50,687 nt of DNA from positions 1 to 50,687 of the forward strand of contig DALS01000068.1 of assembly GCA_002499445.1 (NCBI GenBank), written 5' to 3'. The translations under genes and the position numbers were made by a program. Positions within the stretch are counted from its first letter, which is position 1. Each line of letters starts with the position of its first letter. Below the pieces are notes generated by a model, which searched no databases, was not told where the DNA came from, and saw nothing but the letters and a program-made list of their open reading frames with translations. Of this stretch, positions 27,182 to 36,365 are shown piece after piece. Source of the stretch: Methanosarcina sp. UBA293. GTDB lineage: Archaea; Halobacteriota; Methanosarcinia; Methanosarcinales; Methanosarcinaceae.

Positions 27182-28671
27182 TTTAATTCATCAATATTTT
27201 CAAGAATCTTTCCTTCAAGTTCCTCTATCTTCTCAATTATGATCTCTGGCTTTTCGTACCTGACTTCTTCGTACTCAATCTCTTTATATCTGGAAATTGA
27301 AAGATCGTAACTGTTTGTTTTGATTTCAGCTGCTGGCACGTAAAAACATTTTCTTTTTCTATCAGTGGGATTTTCTTCCCTGCGTTTTCTGAACTGCTCG
27401 ATAATGTCCGGAATATCTCCTTTTCTGTCCAGTGGCGTCCTTTTGTCGTCGAGAGAATACCCATCAGCCTCCATATCGTAGAACCATACTTTTTCCGTAC
27501 TCCCTCCTTTTGTGAAAATGAGTACTGCAGTTGAAACTCCTGCATAGGGCTTAAATACCCCTGAAGGCATGGAAACTATCCCTTCAAGCTGGCATTTTTC
27601 AAGCAGGAGCTTTCGGAGGTTCCTGTGCGCATTCGAGCTTCCGAAAAGCACGCCGTCAGGCACGATTACCCCGCACTTTCCGCCGATCTCAAGCAGCCTG
27701 TACATTTTTTCCACAAACAGGAGTTCGGTCTTTGTGGTGCCAAGGGTCAGCCTCTCATTGATGTCGTTTTTATCAATGCTTCCTTTAAAGGGTGGGTTTG
27801 CAAGGATTACTGTAAACTCTTCTTCTCCACTGTACTGGTTTGAGAGCGTGTCAATAGATTCGATATGAGGAGCTCTGATTCCGTGCAAGACCATGTTCAT
27901 GAGCGCAATTCTGACCATTGTTGAGTCAAAATCAAAGCCATAGAAAGTGTCTTGATGAAGTTTGTCCCACGCTTCCTGCTCAGTTATGCAATCCCCTATA
28001 AGGCCGTGCCAGTCTCCTTCCTCATCTTCCGTCACCATCTCAGGACTTGTATATTTTTTGAGGATGTACCTGTAAGCCGTAAATAGAAAACCCGCTGTTC
28101 CGCACGCAGGGTCGCAGATCCTGTCATTAACTCCAGGGTCAACAAGCTTGACTATCATCCTGATTATGTGCCTCGGGGTCCTGAATTGCCCGTTCTTCCC
28201 TGCGGTTGCAAGCTGGCTTAAGAGGTATTCGTAAATGTCTCCCTGCACATCCGAAGTCTGCCCCGAGATGTCAAGCTCGTCAATGATCCCTACCGCTTCC
28301 TGCACAAGAGACGGCTTCGGGATAATGAATACAGCATCCTTCATATGCTGGGAAAAAAGCGTCTTCTCCCCATCATGAATATTCTTGATAAACGGAAACA
28401 CAACGTCTCTGACGTGTTTCATCATCTCTTCAGCCGATTTGTGCTTCCATTCCGACCATTTGCACTCCTCATGCCCCTCAAAGATAGAAACATAAGCCTG
28501 CCCGGTAGCATTCGCCCGTCTCTGTTCCAGCACGTCCATATCCTCAAGCCTTTTCATGAAAATGAGGTACGACATCTGCTCAATGGACTGCAAGGGGTTG
28601 GACAGCCCGCCGCTCCAGAACCTGTCCCAGAGGGCATCTATTTTTGACTTTTTTTCGGGTGGGAGTCTCAT
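27157..28671 (-). CDS. hsdM: Type I restriction-modification DNA methyltransferase subunit
   Basis: 504 residues. An N-terminal helical domain (FWSGGLSNPLQSIEQMSYLIFMKRLEDMD) precedes the SAM-binding core with motif I DPACGTAGFL and the catalytic motif IV NPPF (ILANPPFKG), typical of N6-adenine methyltransferases. With HsdS it methylates the recognition site and protects host DNA. It is transcribed with the rest of the hsd locus on the minus strand but is separated from hsdS by 793 bp, an unusual gap. The C-terminus overlaps the 51-codon ORF. Confidence 0.92.
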   Translation of the reverse strand: MRLPPEKKSKIDALWDRFWSGGLSNPLQSIEQMSYLIFMKRLEDMDVLEQRRANATGQAYVSIFEGHEECKWSEWKHKSAEEMMKHVRDVVFPFIKNIHDGEKTLFSQHMKDAVFIIPKPSLVQEAVGIIDELDISGQTSDVQGDIYEYLLSQLATAGKNGQFRTPRHIIRMIVKLVDPGVNDRICDPACGTAGFLFTAYRYILKKYTSPEMVTEDEEGDWHGLIGDCITEQEAWDKLHQDTFYGFDFDSTMVRIALMNMVLHGIRAPHIESIDTLSNQYSGEEEFTVILANPPFKGSIDKNDINERLTLGTTKTELLFVEKMYRLLEIGGKCGVIVPDGVLFGSSNAHRNLRKLLLEKCQLEGIVSMPSGVFKPYAGVSTAVLIFTKGGSTEKVWFYDMEADGYSLDDKRTPLDRKGDIPDIIEQFRKRREENPTDRKRKCFYVPAAEIKTNSYDLSISRYKEIEYEEVRYEKPEIIIEKIEELEGKILENIDELKWLLKEKA

Positions 28672-28900
28672 GTAATCACTTATTCTTTATTTGTTTTTAA
28701 CCTGTTTAGCCTGTTTTCTAACTTGTTTTGAGCGTTAGTTTCGGGCATTCGGTTTTAAACGTCGTGCTTTGTTGTGGATTTTAGGTAGCAGTACTGCTAA
28801 AAACAAGTTTACAATCATTATTTTATAGTATGACTTACATAACTACAATTGGTCCATAGGGTCAGTCCCTGATGTATGAAGAAGACGTACAAAGAAGATA

Positions 28901-28980
28901 TGTAACTTAAATAAGTAGTAACTTGACTAAGGTAACTTAACTGAGTAATGACTTAAATAAGTAGTAACTTAACTGAGTAC
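28901..28980. repeat. Degenerate tandem repeats of GTAACTTAAMTRAGTA
   Basis: About 80 bp made of interleaved copies of TAACTTAAATAAGTAG and TAACTTAACTGAGTA. A longer near-identical segment (AATAAGTAGTAACTT) is repeated about 50 bp apart. No function is evident. Confidence 0.5.
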
Positions 28981-29177
28981 AGAACTAAATTACATAAAAT
29001 TGGACCAGACCTTATGGATCACTTTAAAAGATTCTAAAAGGCTTTTCTAGTAAATTAATTCCTAATTTCAACTCAATTTTGGTTTTGGATTCTAATTCTT
29101 CCAGCTTCCGATTTCATGCTTGTTTTAGCCCACGTATGCTATCAATTACTTCTAGATTTCAGAACCCTACACTCTAA

Positions 29178-29200
29178 CCGGTCGCAAGCGACCGGCTTTT
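29178..29200 (+). terminator. Hairpin plus T-run
   Basis: CCGGTCGC-AA-GCGACCGG (29178-29195) is a perfect 8-bp GC-rich stem, followed by CTTTTT. It has the form of an intrinsic terminator on the plus strand, where no upstream gene is annotated; the hsd genes run the other way. It could block antisense transcription or belong to an unannotated RNA. Confidence 0.45.
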
Positions 29201-29464
29201 TCAAAAATGTCATGAAAAAGCGCAATGAAGCCCGAATGAAGAGTTTTTGAGCCTTTCAGATTTTATTAGTAGCTTCTTTGTGACTAGCTGCTTTTTAGCT
29301 CTTTCTCTTTTTCTCTCTTCTTTTTTCTTTTTGGGAAAGGCCGCTCTCCTTCGTCGAGCGTGACAAGAACGACACGGGAAGACTAATATGGTTTTGCGGG
29401 TCAGATTTAGGGATTCTGTATTTCGAGCCAGCCCTTTGAGATTCAGTTTCTTAATACGCTACGT

Positions 29465-30685
29465 TTATGCAATCAATTCTCCTGTGAAGGCTTTCTGCAT
29501 GAGGGCATCGAAGAGATTATTAATTTCAAGAGAGGATTGTTTTTGAGATTGCTTTGTTCTTTCGATTTGTTTTATTATGAAAGAATAATTATTTTGAAGT
29601 TGTATTGGAGGAAGCAGTATTTTTAAAGACTTAACGTCGGCCTGATTAATACTTGCTTGATTAACAGCCTTTTTTGCTTTCTGAAGTATTTGGTTTTTGA
29701 TAAATTGAGTACACAAAAACGATGTCAAATATTCAGGATTGACTGTACTCTTTTTAAGTTTTAATCGCATAATATTTGATTCAAATACTGTAGGTTCAAA
29801 TAAAGTTTCGACCAATCCACACTTACCTAAATACTCAAGACTATTTACTCTGTTAATCAAAACTTCCCCAATGTTTAGCCCATATTTTTTGATTTCTTCT
29901 GGGGTACAATTAAGACGCTTTAGTTTCTTTATATTGCTGATCTTTCCATCATAAAAAGAATCTATTCTTAAAATCTGAGTTCCTTCGCCATAATCAGTTG
30001 AAGGTTTGTACAAACCGTTTTGAGGGTCTTCATCCAGTAAACTTTCTAGACTTCGTTCATCCCATTTTCCAGGATTTTTAACTGGGTCTCCAAACATCTC
30101 CAAAAACACACTCTGAAGAAGTTTCTGCGTCAACTCATCCGCCTGTGCCCGGAGTTTTTTCGTTTCTTCGGCTTTTTCGAGGATAGAGACAATTTTTTGC
30201 TGGGTTTCGAGAGGAGGGAGAGGAACAAGTAAATCCTTTAAGAATGTGGCTGGCACACGTTTTTGACCTGCCGAACCGGTCATATTCATCGCGGCATATT
30301 CTCTTATCCATTTTTGAATCAAGTAAAAAAAGAAAAACTTGTTATATGCATTTTTTTTGAAGCGAATAACATGGAATTCTGTTGATGCAAATCCAAGATT
30401 ATTTTTTAAACCTTTTGCAATTGCTACTTTCCCGTTTTCCATGCATGGAGTGATTTTTGCATAAATCAGATCATTCTCCATAAGAGAAGTATAACCTTTC
30501 GATACTTCTTCAAGGTTTTTTGTAATTGAAGTATCAACGTTACCAGTTAATTCTTCTATGCATCTCATGGGAAGAAAAGTTACTTCTATGTTTTCTGAAA
30601 TTGATTTTCTATCGAATTTAGGATTTATTTCTCCAATTTCTCCCAGCTTTTTCCATTCCCATCCTTCAGGCAGTTTGTTTTCCAT
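29465..30685 (-). CDS. hsdS: Type I restriction-modification specificity subunit
   Basis: 406 residues with two target-recognition domains. TRD1 spans about 5-165 (LPEGWEWKKLGEIGEI at the start, PATFLKDLLVPLPPLETQQKIVSILEKAEE at its end). A helical spacer to about 200 (TKKLRAQADELTQKLLQSVFLEMFGDP) leads into TRD2 (about 205-375), and a C-terminal helix ends QKAFTGELIA. Each TRD contacts one half of a bipartite site; specificity cannot be predicted here. It begins 11 bp after the downstream hsdR fragment, so the two are co-transcribed. Confidence 0.9.
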   Translation of the reverse strand: MENKLPEGWEWKKLGEIGEINPKFDRKSISENIEVTFLPMRCIEELTGNVDTSITKNLEEVSKGYTSLMENDLIYAKITPCMENGKVAIAKGLKNNLGFASTEFHVIRFKKNAYNKFFFFYLIQKWIREYAAMNMTGSAGQKRVPATFLKDLLVPLPPLETQQKIVSILEKAEETKKLRAQADELTQKLLQSVFLEMFGDPVKNPGKWDERSLESLLDEDPQNGLYKPSTDYGEGTQILRIDSFYDGKISNIKKLKRLNCTPEEIKKYGLNIGEVLINRVNSLEYLGKCGLVETLFEPTVFESNIMRLKLKKSTVNPEYLTSFLCTQFIKNQILQKAKKAVNQASINQADVKSLKILLPPIQLQNNYSFIIKQIERTKQSQKQSSLEINNLFDALMQKAFTGELIA

Positions 30686-30696
30686 TTTTCAACCCT

Positions 30697-31737
30697 TCAC
30701 ATAAACAGATCTTTTTCAACGCCTTTGCAGATGTCGATGAAGGAATTTAATTCTTCCTGACTGAACATCGGGAAGGGGGCAGTTGTGCCGAAGTTTGTAA
30801 AGGGCGGCAGCCAGAGGGTGGAATATTCGATGTGCTTCATTTTCAGGAAGACGGTCTGGAGGGTCAGGATGAAATTTTGCTGGTCTGCGGAATACTGCTT
30901 ATTGTTCTCCCTTACGTAGGTCTGGAAGGCTTCTTTTATCAGGGTGTCGGGGGAAGGGGAAGAATAGAGGCCCAGCACCTGGCGGATTAAGTCCACAAGG
31001 GACGCCTGTTTGCTGGGGTAGAGGTTTGTAAGGTTCTTGAGGCTGGACTGGGTATTGATTTTGGGGTTGTCTGGGTCGAGATTTACATTAAGGAGGGTTT
31101 CTTCGAGCTGCTCAAGGTCGTAATCAGTAAGAGGTTCGTTATTTTTGATTTTCCGGACAGCGGGGTGAGCTTCGGCAAGCGCTTTGATGCGGGCTTCGAC
31201 TTCGCGGCGGTAGGACTCCACATAGGCGGGGTCTTTTCCGTCGGAGATCCAGAACTCTTTTCTTTCGGCGATAATGTCGCTCATATCGATTACTATCATT
31301 TCGCGGGGCTCTTTTGCCATGTAGGGCATGAGCGGGGTAAGGTCAGAGAGGAGGAGTTGCACGTCTTCAAAACTCACGGTTTCCCAGAAAGAGCGGGAAA
31401 GCACGTTATCCATCAGGGTTTCTTTTGCACGAACCGAATCCAGAGTGCGGGGAAGGCGGTCAACCATCCCGGCAATTGAAGTTTTCAGGCGTTCGACTTC
31501 TGCCCTGTCGTTTTCCAGAAGCGCGTAAGCCAGTTTTTCGCAGCGCAGGGTGAAGGTTGCTTCCTTGAGGTTCACATCCGGCTTGAACTTCATCAGGGGC
31601 ATGATTTTCTTCTGCAGGAACTCGACCGGGTCAACTGCTATATTGTCCCACAGTTTTGGGGAAAGTGCCTTTTCCACGTCCTGCAGGTGCTCGCGCACGC
31701 TTACTGAATCGCGGGGAAGAAACTCTATATCGGACAT
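30697..31737 (-). CDS. hsdR: HsdR C-terminal part, separated from the rest by a frameshift
   Basis: 346 residues equal to the C-terminal helical region of EcoEI-type restriction subunits, which binds the methyltransferase core. It starts with ATG at 31735-31737, within the end of the N-terminal HsdR frame, in a different frame. Reading a few codons upstream of this ATG continues the family sequence directly (KIMSDIEFLPRDSV), so a single inserted base in CTAAAG would explain the split. A purine-rich AGGTAAAGG lies just upstream, so translation as a separate subunit is possible. Confidence 0.8.
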   Translation of the reverse strand: MSDIEFLPRDSVSVREHLQDVEKALSPKLWDNIAVDPVEFLQKKIMPLMKFKPDVNLKEATFTLRCEKLAYALLENDRAEVERLKTSIAGMVDRLPRTLDSVRAKETLMDNVLSRSFWETVSFEDVQLLLSDLTPLMPYMAKEPREMIVIDMSDIIAERKEFWISDGKDPAYVESYRREVEARIKALAEAHPAVRKIKNNEPLTDYDLEQLEETLLNVNLDPDNPKINTQSSLKNLTNLYPSKQASLVDLIRQVLGLYSSPSPDTLIKEAFQTYVRENNKQYSADQQNFILTLQTVFLKMKHIEYSTLWLPPFTNFGTTAPFPMFSQEELNSFIDICKGVEKDLFM

Positions 31738-33568
31738 TATCTTTAGCCTTTACCTGCTCGGCAGCTTTTACCGATGCCGGGTCTCTGCGCTGCATCAGTT
31801 CTCCGAGCTGCTTGAGCCGGATCAGGAAGATACGGTTTGTGATCGCTTCTGGAGACTCGTTTTCTGCGCCGTCTGGGTTCATGTTCCAGTATTCAAAGTT
31901 ATTCCAGAAATCAAAGACCTTGAAATATTCCTTTTTTCCATCAGGCAGCCATTCCCTGTGCTTGCACGCCCCGTCAGCCCGCGTGCCCCTGCCTAGCATC
32001 TGCCAGAACTTGATTTTCGAAAAAACGGGTTTTGCAAAAACCAGGTTGCAGACTTCAGGCACATCTATCCCCGTGTCCATCATATCAACCGAAATTGCAA
32101 TTCGTGGCAGAGAATTTCTCTTAAAATCATCAATAAGGTGCTGAGCTCTCGGATCTTCCGAAACAATAACTCTTGCAAGCTGTCCTTTATGTTCAGGGTA
32201 AAGCCGCTCAAAAGCTTCCCGAAGCCGTCTTGCATGAGTTTTAGAAATCGCAAAAAAGACTGTCTTTGCAGGCAGAGTTCCTGTTTGATCCATCAAACAG
32301 TTGTCCATAAACTCACGGACAATGGCTTCCGAAGTGCCTTTAACTGCAACTTTTTTCTCAAGTTCCGTGCCTTCAAAGTTTATCTCGTCAGGATCAATGC
32401 CTTTTTTCAGCAGTTCTTCTCGCTCGCCTTCGGTAAGGTCTTTGGGTTTGATACCTTCAATCTGAAAATGTGTCCTTGCTCCTGAGATATTTTTCCTGAA
32501 ATCACAAAGTACGCCGTCTCGAACCGCATCCTCATAAGAATAAAGTGCCGTCGGAATCCCGTCTTCACACTCGAAAAAGCGGAATGTATCCCTGTCCACC
32601 ATATCTGCGGGCGTTGCGGTCAGACCTATCTGAATCGCATCGAGGTAAATGAAAATGCCCTTCCATTTTGAGTAAATAGATCTGTGAGCTTCATCCGAAA
32701 AAATAAGGTCAAATTCACCAGGAGATATTATGTATCTGCTTTTTCTATCTTTTTGGGTATAAATCTCCTGAAACGTCTGGATAGTAGAAGAATAAAGCCT
32801 ACAATTAGGGTTATATTTTCCAGAGATGATGTATTCCTTTTTCTCCTCCGGGAAAAAACGCATGAATCCTTCCACACACGCCTGCTTCCTTAGCGACTTC
32901 CTATCTGTCAAAAACAGGACTCTCTGTACCCTTCCTTCTCTCATTAGCTGGTCGATAATTGTCATGGCAACCCTTGTCTTTCCTGTACCTGTTGCCATTA
33001 CAATTAAGGCTTTCCTGTGCCCTTTGTGTATGTGCTCGACAATTCTTGTGGCTACTTCTATACTTTTTGCCCTGTCAACTATACTTCCATCAATATCTAT
33101 TTCCGGTTCGAGCTCCAAATTTTTCCTCTGGTAAAGCAGCATCTCAAGGTCTCTCTTTGAATAAAAGCCCTGAACCTTCCTGATCCCATAGCGTTCTCTG
33201 TCCCAGAACCAGATCTCGTACCCATTGGAGAGAAATATGAAAACATCCTGTCCTGTCTGGGCTTTTATATCGTCAGCGTACTCTTCAGCCTGCTTCTGTC
33301 CTGAAAGAGGGTCTTTAGCCGTGCGTTTTGCTTCTATAATGGCAAGCGGCTTTCCTGTACCGTCCAACAGCAAATAATCCGCATACTTGCTTCCGGCATC
33401 GTTTCTGCGGGTCTCATTAACCTGCTTGTAGTCCTGTTTTTTGAAATCCGATTGCTTTGTATCAACTTCAAGAACCACTTTTGACCTGTCGTCTACATTC
33501 CAGCCCTGTTCCTTAAGCAAAATATCAATTTTTAGTTTCCTTGTCTGGAATTCATTCAGGTCGAGCAT
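31631..33568 (-). CDS. hsdR: HsdR N-terminal part: nuclease and helicase domains
   Basis: 645 residues. The N-terminal endonuclease domain has the PD-(D/E)XK-type signature YADYLLLDGTGKPLAIIEAKR (about 62-82). The SF2 helicase core follows: Walker A MATGTGKTR (about 192-200), DEAH box FSDEAHRS, motif III GLTATP, and motifs V-VI DTGIDVPEV and MLGRGTR. The last 35 or so residues after AEQVKAK are unlike the family and rich in Arg/Pro/Ser, as expected for out-of-frame translation. The family sequence resumes in the overlapping ORF. Without readthrough the motor would lack its assembly domain. Confidence 0.88.
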   Translation of the reverse strand: MLDLNEFQTRKLKIDILLKEQGWNVDDRSKVVLEVDTKQSDFKKQDYKQVNETRRNDAGSKYADYLLLDGTGKPLAIIEAKRTAKDPLSGQKQAEEYADDIKAQTGQDVFIFLSNGYEIWFWDRERYGIRKVQGFYSKRDLEMLLYQRKNLELEPEIDIDGSIVDRAKSIEVATRIVEHIHKGHRKALIVMATGTGKTRVAMTIIDQLMREGRVQRVLFLTDRKSLRKQACVEGFMRFFPEEKKEYIISGKYNPNCRLYSSTIQTFQEIYTQKDRKSRYIISPGEFDLIFSDEAHRSIYSKWKGIFIYLDAIQIGLTATPADMVDRDTFRFFECEDGIPTALYSYEDAVRDGVLCDFRKNISGARTHFQIEGIKPKDLTEGEREELLKKGIDPDEINFEGTELEKKVAVKGTSEAIVREFMDNCLMDQTGTLPAKTVFFAISKTHARRLREAFERLYPEHKGQLARVIVSEDPRAQHLIDDFKRNSLPRIAISVDMMDTGIDVPEVCNLVFAKPVFSKIKFWQMLGRGTRADGACKHREWLPDGKKEYFKVFDFWNNFEYWNMNPDGAENESPEAITNRIFLIRLKQLGELMQRRDPASVKAAEQVKAKDNVRYRVSSPRFSKRARAPAGRGKGTFPKTVGQYSS

Positions 33569-33868
33569 CTTTACCCTCTAAATTTATAAATTACTAAAAA
33601 TCTTTTACCTATTATCCCCGCTTATATAAAAAGATTAGGAATTAAATCCAATCGCCTGTTAATCCTTATTCAAAGACCTGTATGAGTTTTCTTAAGGTTT
33701 CTAAAAAACCAACAAATTTAAAATAATTTTATGACTCCTGAAGAAGGAAAAGTTTTCGAAGGAATCAAAATAGTAAGTGAGACCAAACGAATAAAAGAAA
33801 GTATAAATTATTGCTAGTTGATGGACAAAATAAGGAGACCCCGCGAAGATTTTACATCCAATATATAT
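33569..33868. other. 300-bp spacer upstream of hsdR
   Basis: Holds the hsd promoter region on the minus strand. On the plus strand ATG 33731 opens a 28-codon frame (MTPEEGKVFEGIKIVSETKR...) that ends in TAG at 33815-33817. If that TAG is read through, the frame continues for another 22 codons to a TAA. It looks coding but is unrecognised and may be a relic. Confidence 0.3.
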
Positions 33869-34501
33869 TCAGGTCAAGTTTAATGAATCCAGGCCCATTT
33901 TAACAAAAGTCAATCCGAATACGATCTGTGCAATTCCCAGAATTTTAATGATCGAAAAGTAATACTTACTATTGATAAAAGATTTTGATTTCTCTACAAT
34001 TAATGTTATAATTACCTTTGATCCTACAAGAAAACTATAGAAACCGAATATGAATAAAATTGTAGCTGAAACGTGAGTGCTCAGGCTCTTAAAAATTATC
34101 GGCCCGCCTATGGAGATCCAGAAGATGTATGGATGTGGATTTCCAAAGTTCACAATAATTCCTTTTTTAAGGGCATCTTTTTTTTCTACATTTAATTCAA
34201 GGCTGTCCTTTTTAATTTTCAGGGATTCCATTCCTGAATATATCAGATATGAAGCCCCAAAAAACGCAATAATCCCGATAATAGAATTATAACTTGTCAG
34301 ATGCGACAGAATATACAAAACGGATAAAATTATTGGCAGGTCTGTGATCAAAGGAGAGATTGCAACCTTTATCCCTTCCCATTTGCCGTGCTGCATCGTT
34401 TCAGAAATGGTTACAGCAAGCAAGGGGCCTGGAGATGTCCCTGCAGCAAGGCCGAGAAATGAGCCCAGGACTAAAAATTCAATAAGATCCAGCATCTTCA
34501 A
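33869..34501 (-). CDS. LysE/RhtB-family amino-acid exporter
   Basis: 210 residues with six transmembrane helices. The family signature lies in the first helix region (GSFLGLAAGTSPGPLLAVTISETM), and the mid-protein loop has the conserved NFGNPHPYIFW. LysE-type translocators export lysine, threonine, homoserine or similar compounds by proton antiport; the substrate here is unknown. It is on the same strand as the ABC exporter but 270 bp away. An alternative ATG two codons downstream is possible. Confidence 0.85.
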   Translation of the reverse strand: MKMLDLIEFLVLGSFLGLAAGTSPGPLLAVTISETMQHGKWEGIKVAISPLITDLPIILSVLYILSHLTSYNSIIGIIAFFGASYLIYSGMESLKIKKDSLELNVEKKDALKKGIIVNFGNPHPYIFWISIGGPIIFKSLSTHVSATILFIFGFYSFLVGSKVIITLIVEKSKSFINSKYYFSIIKILGIAQIVFGLTFVKMGLDSLNLT

Positions 34502-34770
34502 TGCCTCATTTTTTATATGTCAAATCAAGAATCTGCTGTAAACGTTGAGTAAGCCGTGAATTCCGGAGACAGTTAATATTCTGAACGCGTTTATTTGGAC
34601 ATCTAACTTAAGGGCAACATCTAATTTAAAGGTATATAATAATACAACAGTGATATGGAATGGACATTAATACTAATTTAATATAATAATATCCCTTGAT
34701 TTTATACAGAAATTTGGGCCTCAACCCCGTGCATCAACCTCTTATTTCCTGGAAGGAAAGAGGCACTTAC

Positions 34771-35523
34771 TTACGCCTCGATCCTCGAGAAAAGTACTGC
34801 CCCGATTGCACAGACAAGAATTGACAGTGAACCTATTATTGCGAGGTCGTTATAGATACCAAACACACTCATTCCTGCAATAGCTCCCCTTAAGCCATCA
34901 ACTCCATAAGTAAGTGGATCAATCCTGCTTATGAAATAGATAGCTGGTGGCAGATTCTCAAGGGGAAAGAGAGCGCCGGACAGGAAGAAGATAGGCATGA
35001 TCAGGAAGTTCATAATGAGCTGGAAACCGTGCATGTCCTTCATTTTCGAGGCTATGGTAAGACCGAGCCCTGTAAAAAAAACGGCTATAAGGAACATGAA
35101 AACCAGTCCGAGCCCGAGGCTTGCAAGGCTTGGAATCCTGAACCCTAGCACATAGGTCAGGCTAAGCACAATAAGGCCCTGGATCATGGCTATGGATGCG
35201 CCTCCAAGGGTTTTTCCGATCATTATTTCTGTCCTTGAGATCGGAGCTACAAGCGTCTCTTTTAGAAAACCGAATTGCCTGTCCCAGATGACCTCAAGCC
35301 CCGAAAAAACCGCAGTGAAGAGAATTGACATTGAAACAATCCCTGGCGCAAGGAAATCCATGTAGTTTCCCCCTCCACTTGCCCTGGCATACATTGGACC
35401 AAATCCAAACCCGAAAGTTACCAGAAAGAGCAGGGGCTGCCCGAGAGACCCCAACAGCCTGGCTTTAGAGCGCCAGTAATGTTGTAATTGCCTGAGCCAG
35501 AGAATATAAATCACCTCGGTCAA
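34771..35523 (-). CDS. ABC-2 type permease (DrrB-like)
   Basis: 250 residues with six membrane spans: LLGSLGQPLLFLVTFGFGFG near the start and the ABC-2 motif SGALFPLENLPPAIYFISRIDPLTYGVDGLRG near the end. It forms the channel of an exporter with the ATPase encoded immediately upstream; the two genes overlap by 4 bp (ATGA), showing translational coupling. Homologues export drugs, lipids or polysaccharide precursors; the substrate is unknown. Confidence 0.88.
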   Translation of the reverse strand: MTEVIYILWLRQLQHYWRSKARLLGSLGQPLLFLVTFGFGFGPMYARASGGGNYMDFLAPGIVSMSILFTAVFSGLEVIWDRQFGFLKETLVAPISRTEIMIGKTLGGASIAMIQGLIVLSLTYVLGFRIPSLASLGLGLVFMFLIAVFFTGLGLTIASKMKDMHGFQLIMNFLIMPIFFLSGALFPLENLPPAIYFISRIDPLTYGVDGLRGAIAGMSVFGIYNDLAIIGSLSILVCAIGAVLFSRIEA

Positions 35524-36320
35524 CGCCTTGTCCTCCTTCTCATGCCCCTTATCGTTCGCATTTTATTTCCAGGTACATTATCATCCCTGATGTCTCTGCC
35601 TGTCAACTTCAAAAAAGCCTCTTCTAAGGATTCAGTTTCGGTCCGATTCTTTATTTCTTCAACAGTGCCGGATTCTATAATTTTTCCATGGTCAATGATT
35701 GCAATCTGGTCTGCAATCGCTTCGGCTTCTTCCATGTAATGTGTAGTTAGAAAAATTGTCATTCCTCTTTCTTTATTCAGGCTTCTGATATGATTCCAGA
35801 TGGCGTTTCGAGTCTGAGGATCAAGGCCTACCGTGGGTTCATCAAGGAAAAGGATTTTTGGATAATGGACAAGTGCCCGTGCAATCTCAAGCCTGCGCTT
35901 CATGCCGCCTGAATACTTTTTAACATAATCTTCCCGCCTGTCCCAGAGCCCGACAATCTCCAGGGCTTTCCTGATTCTTTCTGACCTTTCTTTTTTAGGT
36001 ACTTTGTAGATGACTGCATGATAAACAATATTCTCATAAGCAGTAAGCTCGTCATCAAGGCTGTGATCCTGAAAAACTATTCCAAAAGATGCACGAGCTC
36101 GATCCTGTTCTTTAAGCGCGTTGAAACCGTTAATGCTTATTTCCCCTGATGTCGGCCTAAGGACCGTGGTAAGCATTTTGATGGTTGTGGATTTGCCTGC
36201 CCCGTTTGGGCCAAGAAAAGCAAAGATCGAACCGGCTTCAACATTGAAGCTGATATCATTTACAGCCGTAAAGTCATCGAATTTTTTTGTAAGAGATTGA
36301 ACTGAGAGTATATTTTGCAT
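35520..36320 (-). CDS. ABC transporter ATP-binding protein (DrrA-like)
   Basis: 266 residues from the preferred ATG (36318-36320), preceded by CAGGTTC; an in-frame GTG at 36365 has no ribosome site. All nucleotide-binding motifs are present: Walker A GPNGAGKSTT, Q-loop FQDHSLDDELTAYENI, signature YSGGMKRRLEIARAL, Walker B ILFLDEPTVGLDP and the switch His in LTTHYMEEAE. The C-terminal extension is the DrrA-type tail, ending in an Arg-rich stretch. It powers the permease encoded next. Confidence 0.9.
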   Translation of the reverse strand: MQNILSVQSLTKKFDDFTAVNDISFNVEAGSIFAFLGPNGAGKSTTIKMLTTVLRPTSGEISINGFNALKEQDRARASFGIVFQDHSLDDELTAYENIVYHAVIYKVPKKERSERIRKALEIVGLWDRREDYVKKYSGGMKRRLEIARALVHYPKILFLDEPTVGLDPQTRNAIWNHIRSLNKERGMTIFLTTHYMEEAEAIADQIAIIDHGKIIESGTVEEIKNRTETESLEEAFLKLTGRDIRDDNVPGNKMRTIRGMRRRTRR

Positions 36321-36365
36321 GGCTGAACCTGAAACGATTTTTTCAATAAGGAGAGGCTGAATCAC

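Larger units (their letters stand above)
28672..29464. other. 793-bp gap between hsdS and hsdM
   Basis: No gene is seen. It contains a repeat block (28901-28980), a plus-strand hairpin followed by CTTTTT (29178-29200) and a long pyrimidine tract (about 29280-29333, purine-rich on the coding strand). Something may have been lost or inserted here, because hsd genes are normally nearly contiguous. Confidence 0.45.
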
